Assembly: GCF_040543805.1 (NCBI RefSeq)
Contig: NZ_JBEUMS010000022.1
Span: forward strand, 1 to 64,000
Direction: 5' to 3'
DNA: 64,000 nucleotides
Source: Arcicella rosea
Lineage (GTDB): Bacteria; Bacteroidota; Bacteroidia; Cytophagales; Spirosomataceae
The first letter of the stretch is position 1; every line of letters begins with the position of its first letter. A model generated the notes under the pieces. The model was not told where the DNA came from. It searched no databases and saw only the letters and a program-made list of their open reading frames with translations. A program made the translations under genes and the position numbers. Positions 34,083-41,976 of the stretch are shown here, piece by piece.

Positions 34083-34583
34083 CTATTTTTTACTCATTTT
34101 CTCATCTTTCTCAAAATCCAAAGCCAAAGAATTTAAGCAATAGCGTAATCCCGTTGGTGCTGGACCGTCTTCAAAAACATGTCCTAAATGTGCTCCACAA
34201 CGGCTACACATTATTTCTACTCTTTCCATCCCAAAGCTATTATCGGCTACTTCCAAAATAGCATCTTTATGAATGGCTTTGTAAAAAGAAGGCCAACCCG
34301 TTCCCGATTCAAATTTTGTTTGAGAATCAAAAAGTGGAAGCTTGCAACAAACACATTTATAAATTCCTTTTTCATGGTTTTTCCAATACGCTCCTGAACA
34401 AGCCAACTCTGTACTTTTTCTTCTGGTTACTTTAAATTGCTCAGGTGTCAAAATCTTCAGCCATTCAGCATCTGTTTTCACAACTGTAAATTTATGATGA
34501 GTGACACCCGCTTTTTCATCTTGAGCAGTACAGTTTGTCAGCACAGCCATACAAGTAATTAATGTTATTAAGACGATTTTCAT
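34083..34583 (-). CDS. msrB: Exported methionine-R-sulfoxide reductase, lipoprotein form
   Basis: A 166-residue MsrB with a signal peptide and lipobox (VLTNC, C18), so it acts outside the cytoplasm. The zinc site is C77/C80 (CVCC) and C126/C129 (CSRCGAHLGHVF), the substrate region has GTGWPSFY, and the catalytic cysteine is C149 in RYCLNSLALDF. It reduces methionine-R-sulfoxide in proteins. The likely recycling cysteine is C62 (ELACSG). A typical MsrA partner is not nearby. An envelope-located reductase fits with the other redox genes in the window. Confidence 0.93.
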   Translation of the reverse strand: MKIVLITLITCMAVLTNCTAQDEKAGVTHHKFTVVKTDAEWLKILTPEQFKVTRRKSTELACSGAYWKNHEKGIYKCVCCKLPLFDSQTKFESGTGWPSFYKAIHKDAILEVADNSFGMERVEIMCSRCGAHLGHVFEDGPAPTGLRYCLNSLALDFEKDEKMSKK

Positions 34584-35017
34584 TTCCTTTTTTGTGTTTA
34601 AATGTAATTCAATTTAACTACGTAAAAATGCGATGAAATAGTTTGTTGAAAAGTCAGAAAAAAGACCTTTTATCTAATTATGAATTAATAATTATGAGTT
34701 ATTATCTATTCAAACAATTTTTATAAGCCTTTGTTCAAAGCCAGATTTAGTGAAATTAATACTTCTCTGTCAAATTTTTCATTAATAATCAGTACTGTAC
34801 AATGGTTTAAAATTTTCCAATTTTCTTTGAATAAGAACAAATAAAAAGGATTAAATCAGTTTTTAAAGGGCAATTTGTAGCGACAACTCTTGCTGTTGTC
34901 GTTTCAGACGAGCAACCGCAAGGGTTGCAACTACACCAAATCATTGGTTAAACAGACATTTTAAATACTAATTTAATCCTTCGTACAGTACTAATTAATA
35001 ATTCATATCTAAAAAAC
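34584..35017. other. 434-base gap holding a MITE-like element
   Basis: No gene is seen between the msrB start and the MFS stop. The right two thirds is the nested inverted-repeat element at 34781-35003; the left part is plain AT-rich sequence that must hold the msrB promoter. Confidence 0.6.
34781..35003. mobile_element. MITE-like nested palindromic element
   Basis: Outer arms AGTACTGTAC (34791-34800) and GTACAGTACT (34983-34992) are perfect inverses and sit within longer AT-rich imperfect arms. Inside lies a second perfect pair, AGGATTAAAT (34847-34856) and ATTTAATCCT (34971-34980). In the centre are two GC-richer hairpins, CGACAAC/GTTGTCG (34881-34901) and GCAACC/GGTTGC (34912-34928), framed by GTAG and CTAC. 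There is no coding frame. The plan fits a non-autonomous miniature element or REP-like repeat; target-site duplication is not clear. Confidence 0.55.
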
Positions 35018-36307
35018 CTATCTATAAATCTTCTGAGAAGGTACTCTTGATAAAATTATTAAGCCGATAATAAAGAAAACCGTCAAGAAAAGTACGCTCA
35101 TACGCATACTTCCTGTTAATTGATTCACCAAACCAAACATAAACGTACCGATAACGGTAGAAAGTCGGTCGCAAACATCGTAAAAACTAAAGTATGAAGC
35201 AGTATCATGTGTTTCTTCAGGAATCAATTTCGCATAAGTAGAACGAGAAAGCGACTGAATCCCACCCATTACAAAACCGATACCAGTCGCTAAAAAGTAA
35301 AATTCATTACGAGTCGTCACAAAATAAGCCGCAATACAAATAAACACCCAACTGATTACAATGATGGAAAGCGATTTAGTATTGCCGACTTTTTCCGAGA
35401 TTTTCGCAAACAAATATGCACCAACAATGGCAACTAGCTGAATCAATAAAACAGTTACAATCAACGCATCAGAAGGCAATTTCAATTCTTCACTTCCAAA
35501 CAATGCACCTAAATACATAACAGTTTGCGCCCCCATATTGTAGAAAAAGAAAGAAGTTAAAAAACGTTTCGTGATATTTAGGTTTTCTAATTCGTTGAAT
35601 ACTTTCTTTAATTCTTTAAAACCGTTGAAAATCCAGCTTCCCTCCTGTTTTTGTACTTTAGAATCTTTCGGTAAATAGAAAAATGAATATTGGGCAAAAA
35701 CAATCCACCAAATTCCAACCGTTAAAAACGAAATTCTTGAAGCTTCTCCTCCACTAATTCCACCATACCATTCAGGTTTTAAAACCATTGTTAAATTCTG
35801 GATCAACAAAATCACACTTCCTAAATATCCCATTGTAAAACCTCTGGCTGATAGTCTATCATATTGGTCTTCCGTAGCAATTTCAGGTAAATATGAATTA
35901 TAAAAAACGATACTTCCACCCCAGCCTACTATTGAAAATAGAAAAGCAAAAGTGCCTAAATAATATCTTCCTTCTTCAAAAAAATACATTAACATACAGC
36001 TAATGGCACCCAAATAACAATACATTTTCATGAATACCTTTTTCTTACCCGTGTAATCTGAAATAGCAGAAACAAGTGGCACAGAAAAAGCTAATAACAA
36101 AAAGCCAATCGAAACAGCATAAGAATACAAAACGGTATTTTCAAGTTGAAAACCGAAAAAGTCTAAAGTTCTACTTTTTGAAGGCAACATAATTGCCGCA
36201 ATTGGATAATAAATCGGAAAAATGGCTGAAGTAATGGTAAGAGAATGAACCGAATTTGCCCAGTCGTACATTGTCCAGGCGGTTAAGGTTTTAGGGTTAT
36301 TTTTCAT
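35018..36307 (-). CDS. MFS transporter, UMF1/Atg22-like family
   Basis: A 429-residue protein with about 12 membrane segments. It opens AWTMYDWANSVHSLTITSAIFPIYY, the sign of the UMF1 (Atg22-like) family, with SDYTGKKKVFMKMYCYLG after the second or third helix, YLGSVILLIQN, ARGFTMGYLGS and GGIQSLSRSTYAKLIPEE in the second half. Yeast Atg22 exports amino acids from the vacuole; the substrates of bacterial members are unknown. It is divergent from the Rieske operon across 288 bases. Confidence 0.88.
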   Translation of the reverse strand: MKNNPKTLTAWTMYDWANSVHSLTITSAIFPIYYPIAAIMLPSKSRTLDFFGFQLENTVLYSYAVSIGFLLLAFSVPLVSAISDYTGKKKVFMKMYCYLGAISCMLMYFFEEGRYYLGTFAFLFSIVGWGGSIVFYNSYLPEIATEDQYDRLSARGFTMGYLGSVILLIQNLTMVLKPEWYGGISGGEASRISFLTVGIWWIVFAQYSFFYLPKDSKVQKQEGSWIFNGFKELKKVFNELENLNITKRFLTSFFFYNMGAQTVMYLGALFGSEELKLPSDALIVTVLLIQLVAIVGAYLFAKISEKVGNTKSLSIIVISWVFICIAAYFVTTRNEFYFLATGIGFVMGGIQSLSRSTYAKLIPEETHDTASYFSFYDVCDRLSTVIGTFMFGLVNQLTGSMRMSVLFLTVFFIIGLIILSRVPSQKIYR

Positions 36308-36533
36308 GGTTCAATTAAAAATATAATGCTAAGCTGCTTGATTTTTATGGAGTGTATGGCAAATATAGTTGAATCCCTCAAGTTTTACTTAAAACAAGCT
36401 TAGTCTATTCGTTAATTTAATTCACTAATCATGATTTAGAAGCGGTAAAGAATGATATAAATCATTTATTGACATTTTTTATATAGATTTTCTAAGTTCA
36501 AGCAATATTCTTGTTAAAAAGTTTGTATTCTAT

Positions 36534-36558
36534 ATAAGATTGGGAAAACCAATCTTAT
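36534..36558 (+). promoter_or_regulatory. Perfect inverted repeat upstream of the Rieske operon
   Basis: ATAAGATTGG (36534-36543) and CCAATCTTAT (36549-36558) are perfect inverses around GAAAA, 38 bases before the operon start. It could be an operator or a leader hairpin. No regulator of the operon is evident nearby. Confidence 0.45.
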
Positions 36559-36595
36559 GCGATCCAATAACCATTATAAATTATTAAATCTCTTT

Positions 36596-37099
36596 ATGAA
36601 ACGTCATGAATTTCTAAAATCAATTGGTTTCAGAGGTGCCGCTCTTATGGCTGTACTCACTGCCTGCACTAAAGCTGAAGATTCTGTTTTACCTGCCTTA
36701 ACAATTTCGCCCACTAGTGCTGGTACTGGTTCAAGTACTGACACAGGAACTGGAACAACAACCCCTAGCACAGGAACTGATTTAAGTACTATCACCAACC
36801 GCTTACTCACCATCGATTTATCTTCTAGCACAGCAACTAATCTTAACAAAGTAGGAGGTTACATTACCCAGAGTGGTATTGTGGTCGCTCAAGCATCAAC
36901 AGGAGTATTTGTTGCAGCAACGCAAACCTGCTCGCATGAACCCAAAAAGAGAGTCATTTTTAATGTAAACGAATATTATTGCACCGACCACGGCGCTAGA
37001 TTTACTCTTACTGGCGTAGGTAAAAATAGCTTCGGAAGCAAAGGACTCACCGTTTATAAAACCGCCACAGATGGCAAAACCCTTGTGGTTTACAGTTAA
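36596..37099 (+). CDS. Rieske [2Fe-2S] lipoprotein
   Basis: A 167-residue exported lipoprotein; start at 36596 (MKRHEFLKSIGF) gives a Tat-like or Sec signal with lipobox AVLTAC (C24). A serine/threonine/glycine-rich linker covers about 38-65. The cluster ligands are C112-S-H114 and C129-T-D-H132 (CSH...CTDH), followed by GARFTLTG, the standard order of a Rieske domain. It therefore carries a [2Fe-2S] centre on the periplasmic or surface side. It begins a run of five same-strand genes with gaps of 16, -11, 24 and 163 bases. Small Rieske proteins usually serve as electron carriers; the partners here may be the flavinylated or thiol proteins downstream (inference). Confidence 0.88.
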   Translation: MKRHEFLKSIGFRGAALMAVLTACTKAEDSVLPALTISPTSAGTGSSTDTGTGTTTPSTGTDLSTITNRLLTIDLSSSTATNLNKVGGYITQSGIVVAQASTGVFVAATQTCSHEPKKRVIFNVNEYYCTDHGARFTLTGVGKNSFGSKGLTVYKTATDGKTLVVYS

Positions 37100-37115
37100 A
37101 CTCAATCAAATTCTT

Positions 37116-37556
37116 ATGAAATCTATCATCGTATCACTTTGTTTTTTATTGTTTTTCTCAAATCCTGATTGGACATTAGATTTTGAAAAAGCTAAAACTG
37201 AAGCTAATCAATCCAAAAAATATATTCTTTTGAATTTTTCTGGTTCTGATTGGTGCATTCCTTGTATTAAATTGAAAAAAGACATTTTCGAGTCTGAAAT
37301 TTTTCAAAAATACGCTAATGAAAATTTGGTTTTGGTAAGAGCGGATTTTCCAAGATTGAAAAAAAATCAATTAGATGCTAAACAGACTGCTCAAAATGAA
37401 CAACTAGCTGAAAAATATAATAACCAAGGGAAATTTCCTTTGACGGTTCTAATTGATGCCAACGGCAAAAAAGTTAAAGAATGGGATGGTTATCCAAATA
37501 CTTTAACCCCAGAAAGCTTTATCAACGAAATCCAAACGTCAACTCATGCTCGTTAG
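37116..37556 (+). CDS. Exported thioredoxin-like protein
   Basis: A 146-residue protein starting MKSIIVSLCFLLFFS (start 37116, since the longer frame runs back into the Rieske gene), giving a short signal peptide. The domain is of the thioredoxin_7/DsbD-gamma-like kind: NFSGSDWCIPCIKLKKDIF with active-site cysteines C47 and C50, then FPLTVLIDANGKKV containing the cis-proline (FPLT). It should act as a thiol-disulfide reductant or chaperone for cysteines in the envelope, the nearest candidate target being the C-terminal CGC of the DUF4266 protein two genes on. Its stop overlaps the apbE start by 11 bases. Confidence 0.88.
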   Translation: MKSIIVSLCFLLFFSNPDWTLDFEKAKTEANQSKKYILLNFSGSDWCIPCIKLKKDIFESEIFQKYANENLVLVRADFPRLKKNQLDAKQTAQNEQLAEKYNNQGKFPLTVLIDANGKKVKEWDGYPNTLTPESFINEIQTSTHAR

Positions 37557-38490
37557 TGATTCAAGCCATCTGATTCATAAGAAAAAACTGAAACTCATGG
37601 GCAATGCCTTTGAAATTAGTGTTGTTGATGAAAATGAAGATTGGGCAAATGAGCGAATAGCAGAAGCCATTGATGAAATCAGTAGGATTGAAAAGCTATT
37701 GACTACTTTTTCAGACAATAGCCAAACTAATCTGATTAATCAAAATGCTGGTATTCAAGCTGTAAAAGTTGATAGAGAAGTTTTTGAGTTAATTCAGCGT
37801 TCAATTAGAATTTCTGAGCTGACTCAAGGAGCATTTGATATTACTTATGGTTCTATCGACAAAAGTCTCTGGAACTTTGATTTAACAATGAAAGCACTTC
37901 CAGATGCAGAAACCGCTCGCCAATCTGTTCGATTAATCAATTATAAAAATGTCATCTTAAATCAACAGGATTCAAGTATTTTTTTGAAAGAAAAAGGAAT
38001 GCGAATCGGTTTTGGAGGAATTGGCAAAGGTTATGCCGCAGAAAAAGCAAAAGCATTGATGATTGCCAAAGGTGTAAAAAGTGGAATTGTGAATGCTGCT
38101 GGTGATTTAACAACATGGGGAACCCAACCCAATGGAAAATCGTGGACAATTGGCATTGCCGACCCAGATGCCCAACAAAGTACTTTTTCGGCATTGAATA
38201 TCAGTAATGTTGCAGTAGCGACTTCTGGCAATTATGAAAAGTTTGTTGTGATTGATGGAAAGAAATATTCGCATACAATCGACCCAAAAACTGGCTTGCC
38301 TGTTTCAGGCATTAAAAGCGTTACGATTTTAAGTCCGAATGCAGAAATAGCCGATGCAATGGCAACGCCAGTAATGGTGATGGGCGTAAAAGTAGGTTTA
38401 AATCTTATTAATCAAATTCAAGGAATTGCTTGTATCATTGTTGACGACCATAATAAAATCTTTACTTCCAAAAATATTAACATCAAATAA
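37546..38490 (+). CDS. apbE: ApbE-like FAD:protein FMN transferase, no visible export signal
   Basis: A 314-residue ApbE-family protein. Family blocks are MGNAFEISV (18-26), TFSDNSQTNLIN, GAFDITYG, GFGGIGKGYAAEKA (155-168), NAAGDLTTWG, ATSGNYEKF, SHTIDPKTG (242-250) and the metal site ADAMATP (269-275). The enzyme transfers FMN from FAD to a threonine or serine of a target protein. ApbE proteins are normally exported, but no signal peptide or lipobox is visible here: the N-terminus reads MLVSDSSHLIHKKK. It starts inside the end of the thioredoxin gene (11-base overlap), so translation is coupled. The likely targets are envelope proteins of this operon. Confidence 0.92.
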   Translation: MLVSDSSHLIHKKKLKLMGNAFEISVVDENEDWANERIAEAIDEISRIEKLLTTFSDNSQTNLINQNAGIQAVKVDREVFELIQRSIRISELTQGAFDITYGSIDKSLWNFDLTMKALPDAETARQSVRLINYKNVILNQQDSSIFLKEKGMRIGFGGIGKGYAAEKAKALMIAKGVKSGIVNAAGDLTTWGTQPNGKSWTIGIADPDAQQSTFSALNISNVAVATSGNYEKFVVIDGKKYSHTIDPKTGLPVSGIKSVTILSPNAEIADAMATPVMVMGVKVGLNLINQIQGIACIIVDDHNKIFTSKNINIK

Positions 38491-38514
38491 AGAAGCTATT
38501 TAAACTTCACAATC

Positions 38515-38742
38515 ATGAATAAAAGAAAATATCCATATATAGTGGCTTTTATGGTTCTAGTAGGACTTTCAAGCCAATCTTGTGTTTCTGTAAAGGAATA
38601 CCAAAAAAGTAGAATCAATGATTCTGAGATGGAGTTAGCATCAAGAAAGTCTGAGAAATTTGAACAGAGTTTTTATATGTATCGTGAAGGTGCATCTGGT
38701 GCAAACGGTGGAAAAAGTGGTGGTGGTTGTGGATGTAATTGA
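38515..38742 (+). CDS. DUF4266 lipoprotein with C-terminal GGGCGCN tail
   Basis: A 75-residue lipoprotein: signal peptide with lipobox SSQSC (C23), a charged middle (EYQKSRINDSEMELASRKSE) and a glycine-rich end GANGGKSGGGCGCN. The final GGGCGCN is, from memory, the mark of the DUF4266 family, whose function is not established. The mature protein is only about 53 residues. An SGA sequence (GASGAN, about 59-64) recalls the ApbE acceptor SGA(T/S), but with N at the acceptor position, so flavinylation at that site is doubtful. Two cysteines at the very end could bind metal or form a disulfide handled by the thioredoxin. It lies 24 bases after apbE. Confidence 0.85.
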   Translation: MNKRKYPYIVAFMVLVGLSSQSCVSVKEYQKSRINDSEMELASRKSEKFEQSFYMYREGASGANGGKSGGGCGCN

Positions 38743-38765
38743 TTGTTAGATTTTAGATAAAAGAT

Positions 38766-38875
38766 ATAAGAAGCAAGATAAATACTGTAAAAGATATTGA
38801 TTCAAAATCTTAGTGAGTCAACCTTTATTCAAATATCTCTACTTAAATCTTACTTCTTGTATCTTGCTTCTTTAC
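38766..38875. repeat. Intergenic AAGAAGCAAGATA-type inverted repeat, copy 2
   Basis: ATAAGAAGCAAGATA (38766-38780) faces TATCTTGCTTCTTTA (38860-38874). The right half from 38849 matches 13564-13590 almost base for base. It fills most of the 163-base gap between the DUF4266 and DUF3570 genes. Confidence 0.6.
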
Positions 38876-38905
38876 ATTAAAACTAACCACTTAATCCTTA
38901 ATCAA

Positions 38906-40123
38906 ATGAAGAAAATCATCTTATCAGTTGCTGTATTAATGTCGGCAATGATCAACAATACTTTTGCGCAAAACAAAACCACAGAGGAAGCCTCCTCGTA
39001 TGAAAAAAGAAAGTTAAAAATTGAAGAAGTAAATTTTGTATCAAGTTATTATGGTCAAGATGGCAACAATTCGGCAGTAACAGGTGGAATTGGTACAGAA
39101 AAATTAACCGATTTCGCCAATTCAATTGATTTAAAATTGACAAAGTACGATTGGAAAAATCGTTTACATACTTTCAATATTGATTTGAATGTGGACTTTT
39201 ATACTTCTGCTTCTTCTGATAACATCGACCCTTTAACTGTTTCTTCAGCATCCAGAAAAGATACTCACTTTTATCCTACTATTAGTTGGAGTATGAAAAA
39301 CGATGCAAACAGAACAACCAAAGGGCTGAGTTTCTCTTACTCAACTGAATATGATTATAAATCTTATGGATTCAATTTGAATTTTGCGAAAGCATCAAAA
39401 GACAACAATCGTGAATTCAGTATTAAAGGTGGTGCTTTCTTTGATACTTGGTCGGTAATTTTACCGCCAGAACTTCGACCAACCAATTATGGTTCAGGCG
39501 CACACGGCGACCGTGACCCAATTGAATCAAGACCGAGAAATTCTTATAATCTTGCTTTCTCTTTGTCACAAATTATTAATAAACGCTTACAAGTATTGGT
39601 AACCGCCGAACCAGCCTATCAAGAAGGTTTACTCAGTACTCCTTTTCATCGAATTTACTTTAAAGATGGTTCAGAAAGTGTAGAAAGATTACCGGGAACA
39701 AGGATGAAATTACCAATCGGAATGCGACTAAGTTATTTCTTGGGTGATAGAACCATTCTGAGAGCATTTTACAGATATTATTTGGATGATTGGGGTATGA
39801 AAGCCAATACAATGAATTTAGAAGCAACTGTAAAATTAAGCCCTTATGTTTCATTTAGCCCATTTTATCGATACAACACTCAAACAGCAGTGAAGTATTT
39901 TAATCCTTATGGACAAAATGATATTAACAGCGCTTATTATACCAGCGACTACGACATCTCTGGTTTCAACAGTACTTTTATTGGTTCAGGAGTAAGATTT
40001 ATGCCAGCCAAAGGAGTTTTGGGAATCAAAGAATGGAATAGTTTAGAATTACGATATGGACATTATACTCGAACTACAGGCATGACTTCAAATATTGTAA
40101 CGATGTTAGTGAAGTTTAAGTAA
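38906..40123 (+). CDS. DUF3570 outer-membrane beta-barrel protein
   Basis: A 405-residue exported protein; the start at 38906 (MKKIILSVAVLMSAM) gives a signal peptide ending NTFAQ, while the longer frame reads through the repeat element. The rest is a string of alternating amphipathic strands (STEYDYKSYGFNLNFAKAS, RLQVLVTAEPAYQEG, GVRFMPAKG) with an aromatic closing strand (TMLVKFK), typical of an outer-membrane barrel. The sequence fits DUF3570, a family that I recall as often found beside DUF4266 and apbE. It may be the outer-membrane partner for secretion, anchoring or electron transfer in this operon; its function is not known. A terminator follows. Confidence 0.85.
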   Translation: MKKIILSVAVLMSAMINNTFAQNKTTEEASSYEKRKLKIEEVNFVSSYYGQDGNNSAVTGGIGTEKLTDFANSIDLKLTKYDWKNRLHTFNIDLNVDFYTSASSDNIDPLTVSSASRKDTHFYPTISWSMKNDANRTTKGLSFSYSTEYDYKSYGFNLNFAKASKDNNREFSIKGGAFFDTWSVILPPELRPTNYGSGAHGDRDPIESRPRNSYNLAFSLSQIINKRLQVLVTAEPAYQEGLLSTPFHRIYFKDGSESVERLPGTRMKLPIGMRLSYFLGDRTILRAFYRYYLDDWGMKANTMNLEATVKLSPYVSFSPFYRYNTQTAVKYFNPYGQNDINSAYYTSDYDISGFNSTFIGSGVRFMPAKGVLGIKEWNSLELRYGHYTRTTGMTSNIVTMLVKFK

Positions 40124-40144
40124 GTATCTGTAAAATACCCATTT

Positions 40145-40184
40145 AAAAGCGTAGAAAAGCCGAAAGGTTTTCTCTACGCTTTTT
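40145..40184 (+). terminator. Terminator of the Rieske-to-DUF3570 operon
   Basis: AAAAGCGTAGAAAAGCC, loop GAAA, GGTTTTCTCTACGCTTTT form a long stem with one bulge, followed by a T-rich run, 22 bases past the DUF3570 stop. Confidence 0.85.
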
Positions 40185-40292
40185 GTTTTCTGTTGAATTT
40201 CACAAAAAATCCAACAAATATGGCTTTACAATAAAATAGTTTTAATTTTAGCCCATTCTCGTTCATTGTTTCATTCATAAAACATAAACTTT

Positions 40293-41837
40293 ATGGCTAA
40301 GACACATTTACTGAATCTCATCCAAAAGCTTAGTGCATTAGCCGATTTATCAAATAAAGCGGGAATGCCTCCTATAGATGAAATTGCTGAATGGTTTGAA
40401 CATCAGTCAGAAAAGGGTAATCGCCGAGATTTTATCAAACAAAGTATTGGCGCTAGTTCAATCTTACTAGCAAGTAATGCTTTTTCCCTTCCTGTAACTA
40501 ATTCCCCCGCTCACCTAAAAATTGCTATTATTGGTGCAGGTATTGCAGGGCTAAATGCTGGTTATACACTTCATAAAAATAACTTCACACACAATTTTTC
40601 TATTTATGAAGCTTCTGGAAGAATTGGTGGAAGAATTTATACTGATAAACTCAACGGAAATAACGCCACCACTGAACTTGGTGCTGAATTTATTGATTGC
40701 AATCATGAAGATATGCTTTGCTTGGCAAATGAGTTGGGCATTGAAAAAATTGATACTCAGAAAGATACTTTAGTTTCTGATTTATTTGTTATTGATGGCA
40801 AGAAGTATCATATCAAAGATGCAATTAAATCTTTTCAGAACATCAGACAAAAAATAGCGACCGATGCCAAAGCTCAAGGTAAAAACTATTTTGATTTGGA
40901 CTATACTTCACTCAAAGAATACCTTTCATCTTTAGAAACTGATGCTTGGTTTTTAAAGGGACTTTCTTTGGCTTATACAGGAGAATATGGGTTGGAAACA
41001 GAAGTACAATCTTCGCTCAACTTCATTGAATTAATTGGCGAGCAAGAACAAGGTACTTTTGATATTTTTGGGAAAAGCGACGAGCGTTTCAAACTAAAAG
41101 GAGGAAATCATCAAATCTGTGAAAAAATTGCGAAAAAATTCCCTAACAAAATACATTACAATCACGCTCTTCAACATATTCGCAACAAAAACAAAGGATT
41201 TTTATTGAAGTTTAGTAATCAATCAGAAGAAGTATTTGCTGATTTTGTGATTATGACCATTCCATTCACTATTCTGAAAAATATAGAAGGAATTAATACT
41301 TTATCTGGAATGAGTAAAGAAAAACTAAACAGTATTCAAGGATTAGGTTATGGTACCAATGCCAAATGTTTTTTGGAATTCAAAGAAAGAGTTTGGCGTA
41401 AGCATGGCTATAATGGTGCTTTTTATGCAGATGATTTACAAAATGGTTGGGATAGTTTCTTGCTACAAAATCAAAACCAAGGAAAATCTATTTTTACGAT
41501 TTTCTTGGGCGGAGAAAATGGTGCAGAAGTAACCAGTAAAAGTGGAGAATCGTATTTACCTAAAATTGAAGAAGCATTTTCAGGTGCAACAGCTAACTAT
41601 TCTGGTTATACCAATCAGTTTAATTGGTCGAAATATCCCTTTTCAAAAGGTAGCTATCAATGTTTAAAAACTGGACAAAGAATTACGATGCTGAAGCATA
41701 TTGACACACCATTAGGAAATTTACTCTTTGCAGGAGAACACTGTAGTAAAGAGTTTGGTGGTTTTATGAATGGCGGTGCTGAAACAGGTAGAATCGCAGC
41801 TGAAAGAATCATTAAAAAAGTTCTTAATCGAAGATAA
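40293..41837 (+). CDS. Tat-exported flavin amine oxidase
   Basis: A 514-residue FAD protein of the monoamine oxidase family. A 43-residue leader precedes the twin-arginine motif NRRDFIKQSIGAS (RR at 44-45) and hydrophobic stretch, so the FAD protein would be exported folded. The nucleotide-binding site is IAIIGAGIAGLNAGYTL (about 74-90) with EASGRIGGRIY. The C-terminal FAD contact is LLFAGEHCSKEFGGFMNGG, in place of the usual aromatic cage. The substrate is unknown: relatives oxidise amines or amino acids. A long n-region before the twin arginines is unusual, though found in some Bacteroidota Tat proteins. It follows the redox operon but has its own upstream gap of 169 bases. Confidence 0.85.
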   Translation: MAKTHLLNLIQKLSALADLSNKAGMPPIDEIAEWFEHQSEKGNRRDFIKQSIGASSILLASNAFSLPVTNSPAHLKIAIIGAGIAGLNAGYTLHKNNFTHNFSIYEASGRIGGRIYTDKLNGNNATTELGAEFIDCNHEDMLCLANELGIEKIDTQKDTLVSDLFVIDGKKYHIKDAIKSFQNIRQKIATDAKAQGKNYFDLDYTSLKEYLSSLETDAWFLKGLSLAYTGEYGLETEVQSSLNFIELIGEQEQGTFDIFGKSDERFKLKGGNHQICEKIAKKFPNKIHYNHALQHIRNKNKGFLLKFSNQSEEVFADFVIMTIPFTILKNIEGINTLSGMSKEKLNSIQGLGYGTNAKCFLEFKERVWRKHGYNGAFYADDLQNGWDSFLLQNQNQGKSIFTIFLGGENGAEVTSKSGESYLPKIEEAFSGATANYSGYTNQFNWSKYPFSKGSYQCLKTGQRITMLKHIDTPLGNLLFAGEHCSKEFGGFMNGGAETGRIAAERIIKKVLNRR

Positions 41838-41976
41838 TTAATAACGCTCTTTCAAAAATAATTTTGCTTATTCTGAAATATTCTATTTGATAAGGACAAG
41901 AAGATTTTTCGCTTCTATTAATTTTATGCTGTAGAGGAAATTCCTTTTAACTAATTTTTATAAACAAAAATAAAAT

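Noticed and set aside
37546..37556. Possible programmed frameshift joining thioredoxin and ApbE
   Set aside because: The overlap contains an ordinary ATG and no slippery heptamer is visible in the overlap; simple translational coupling is enough.
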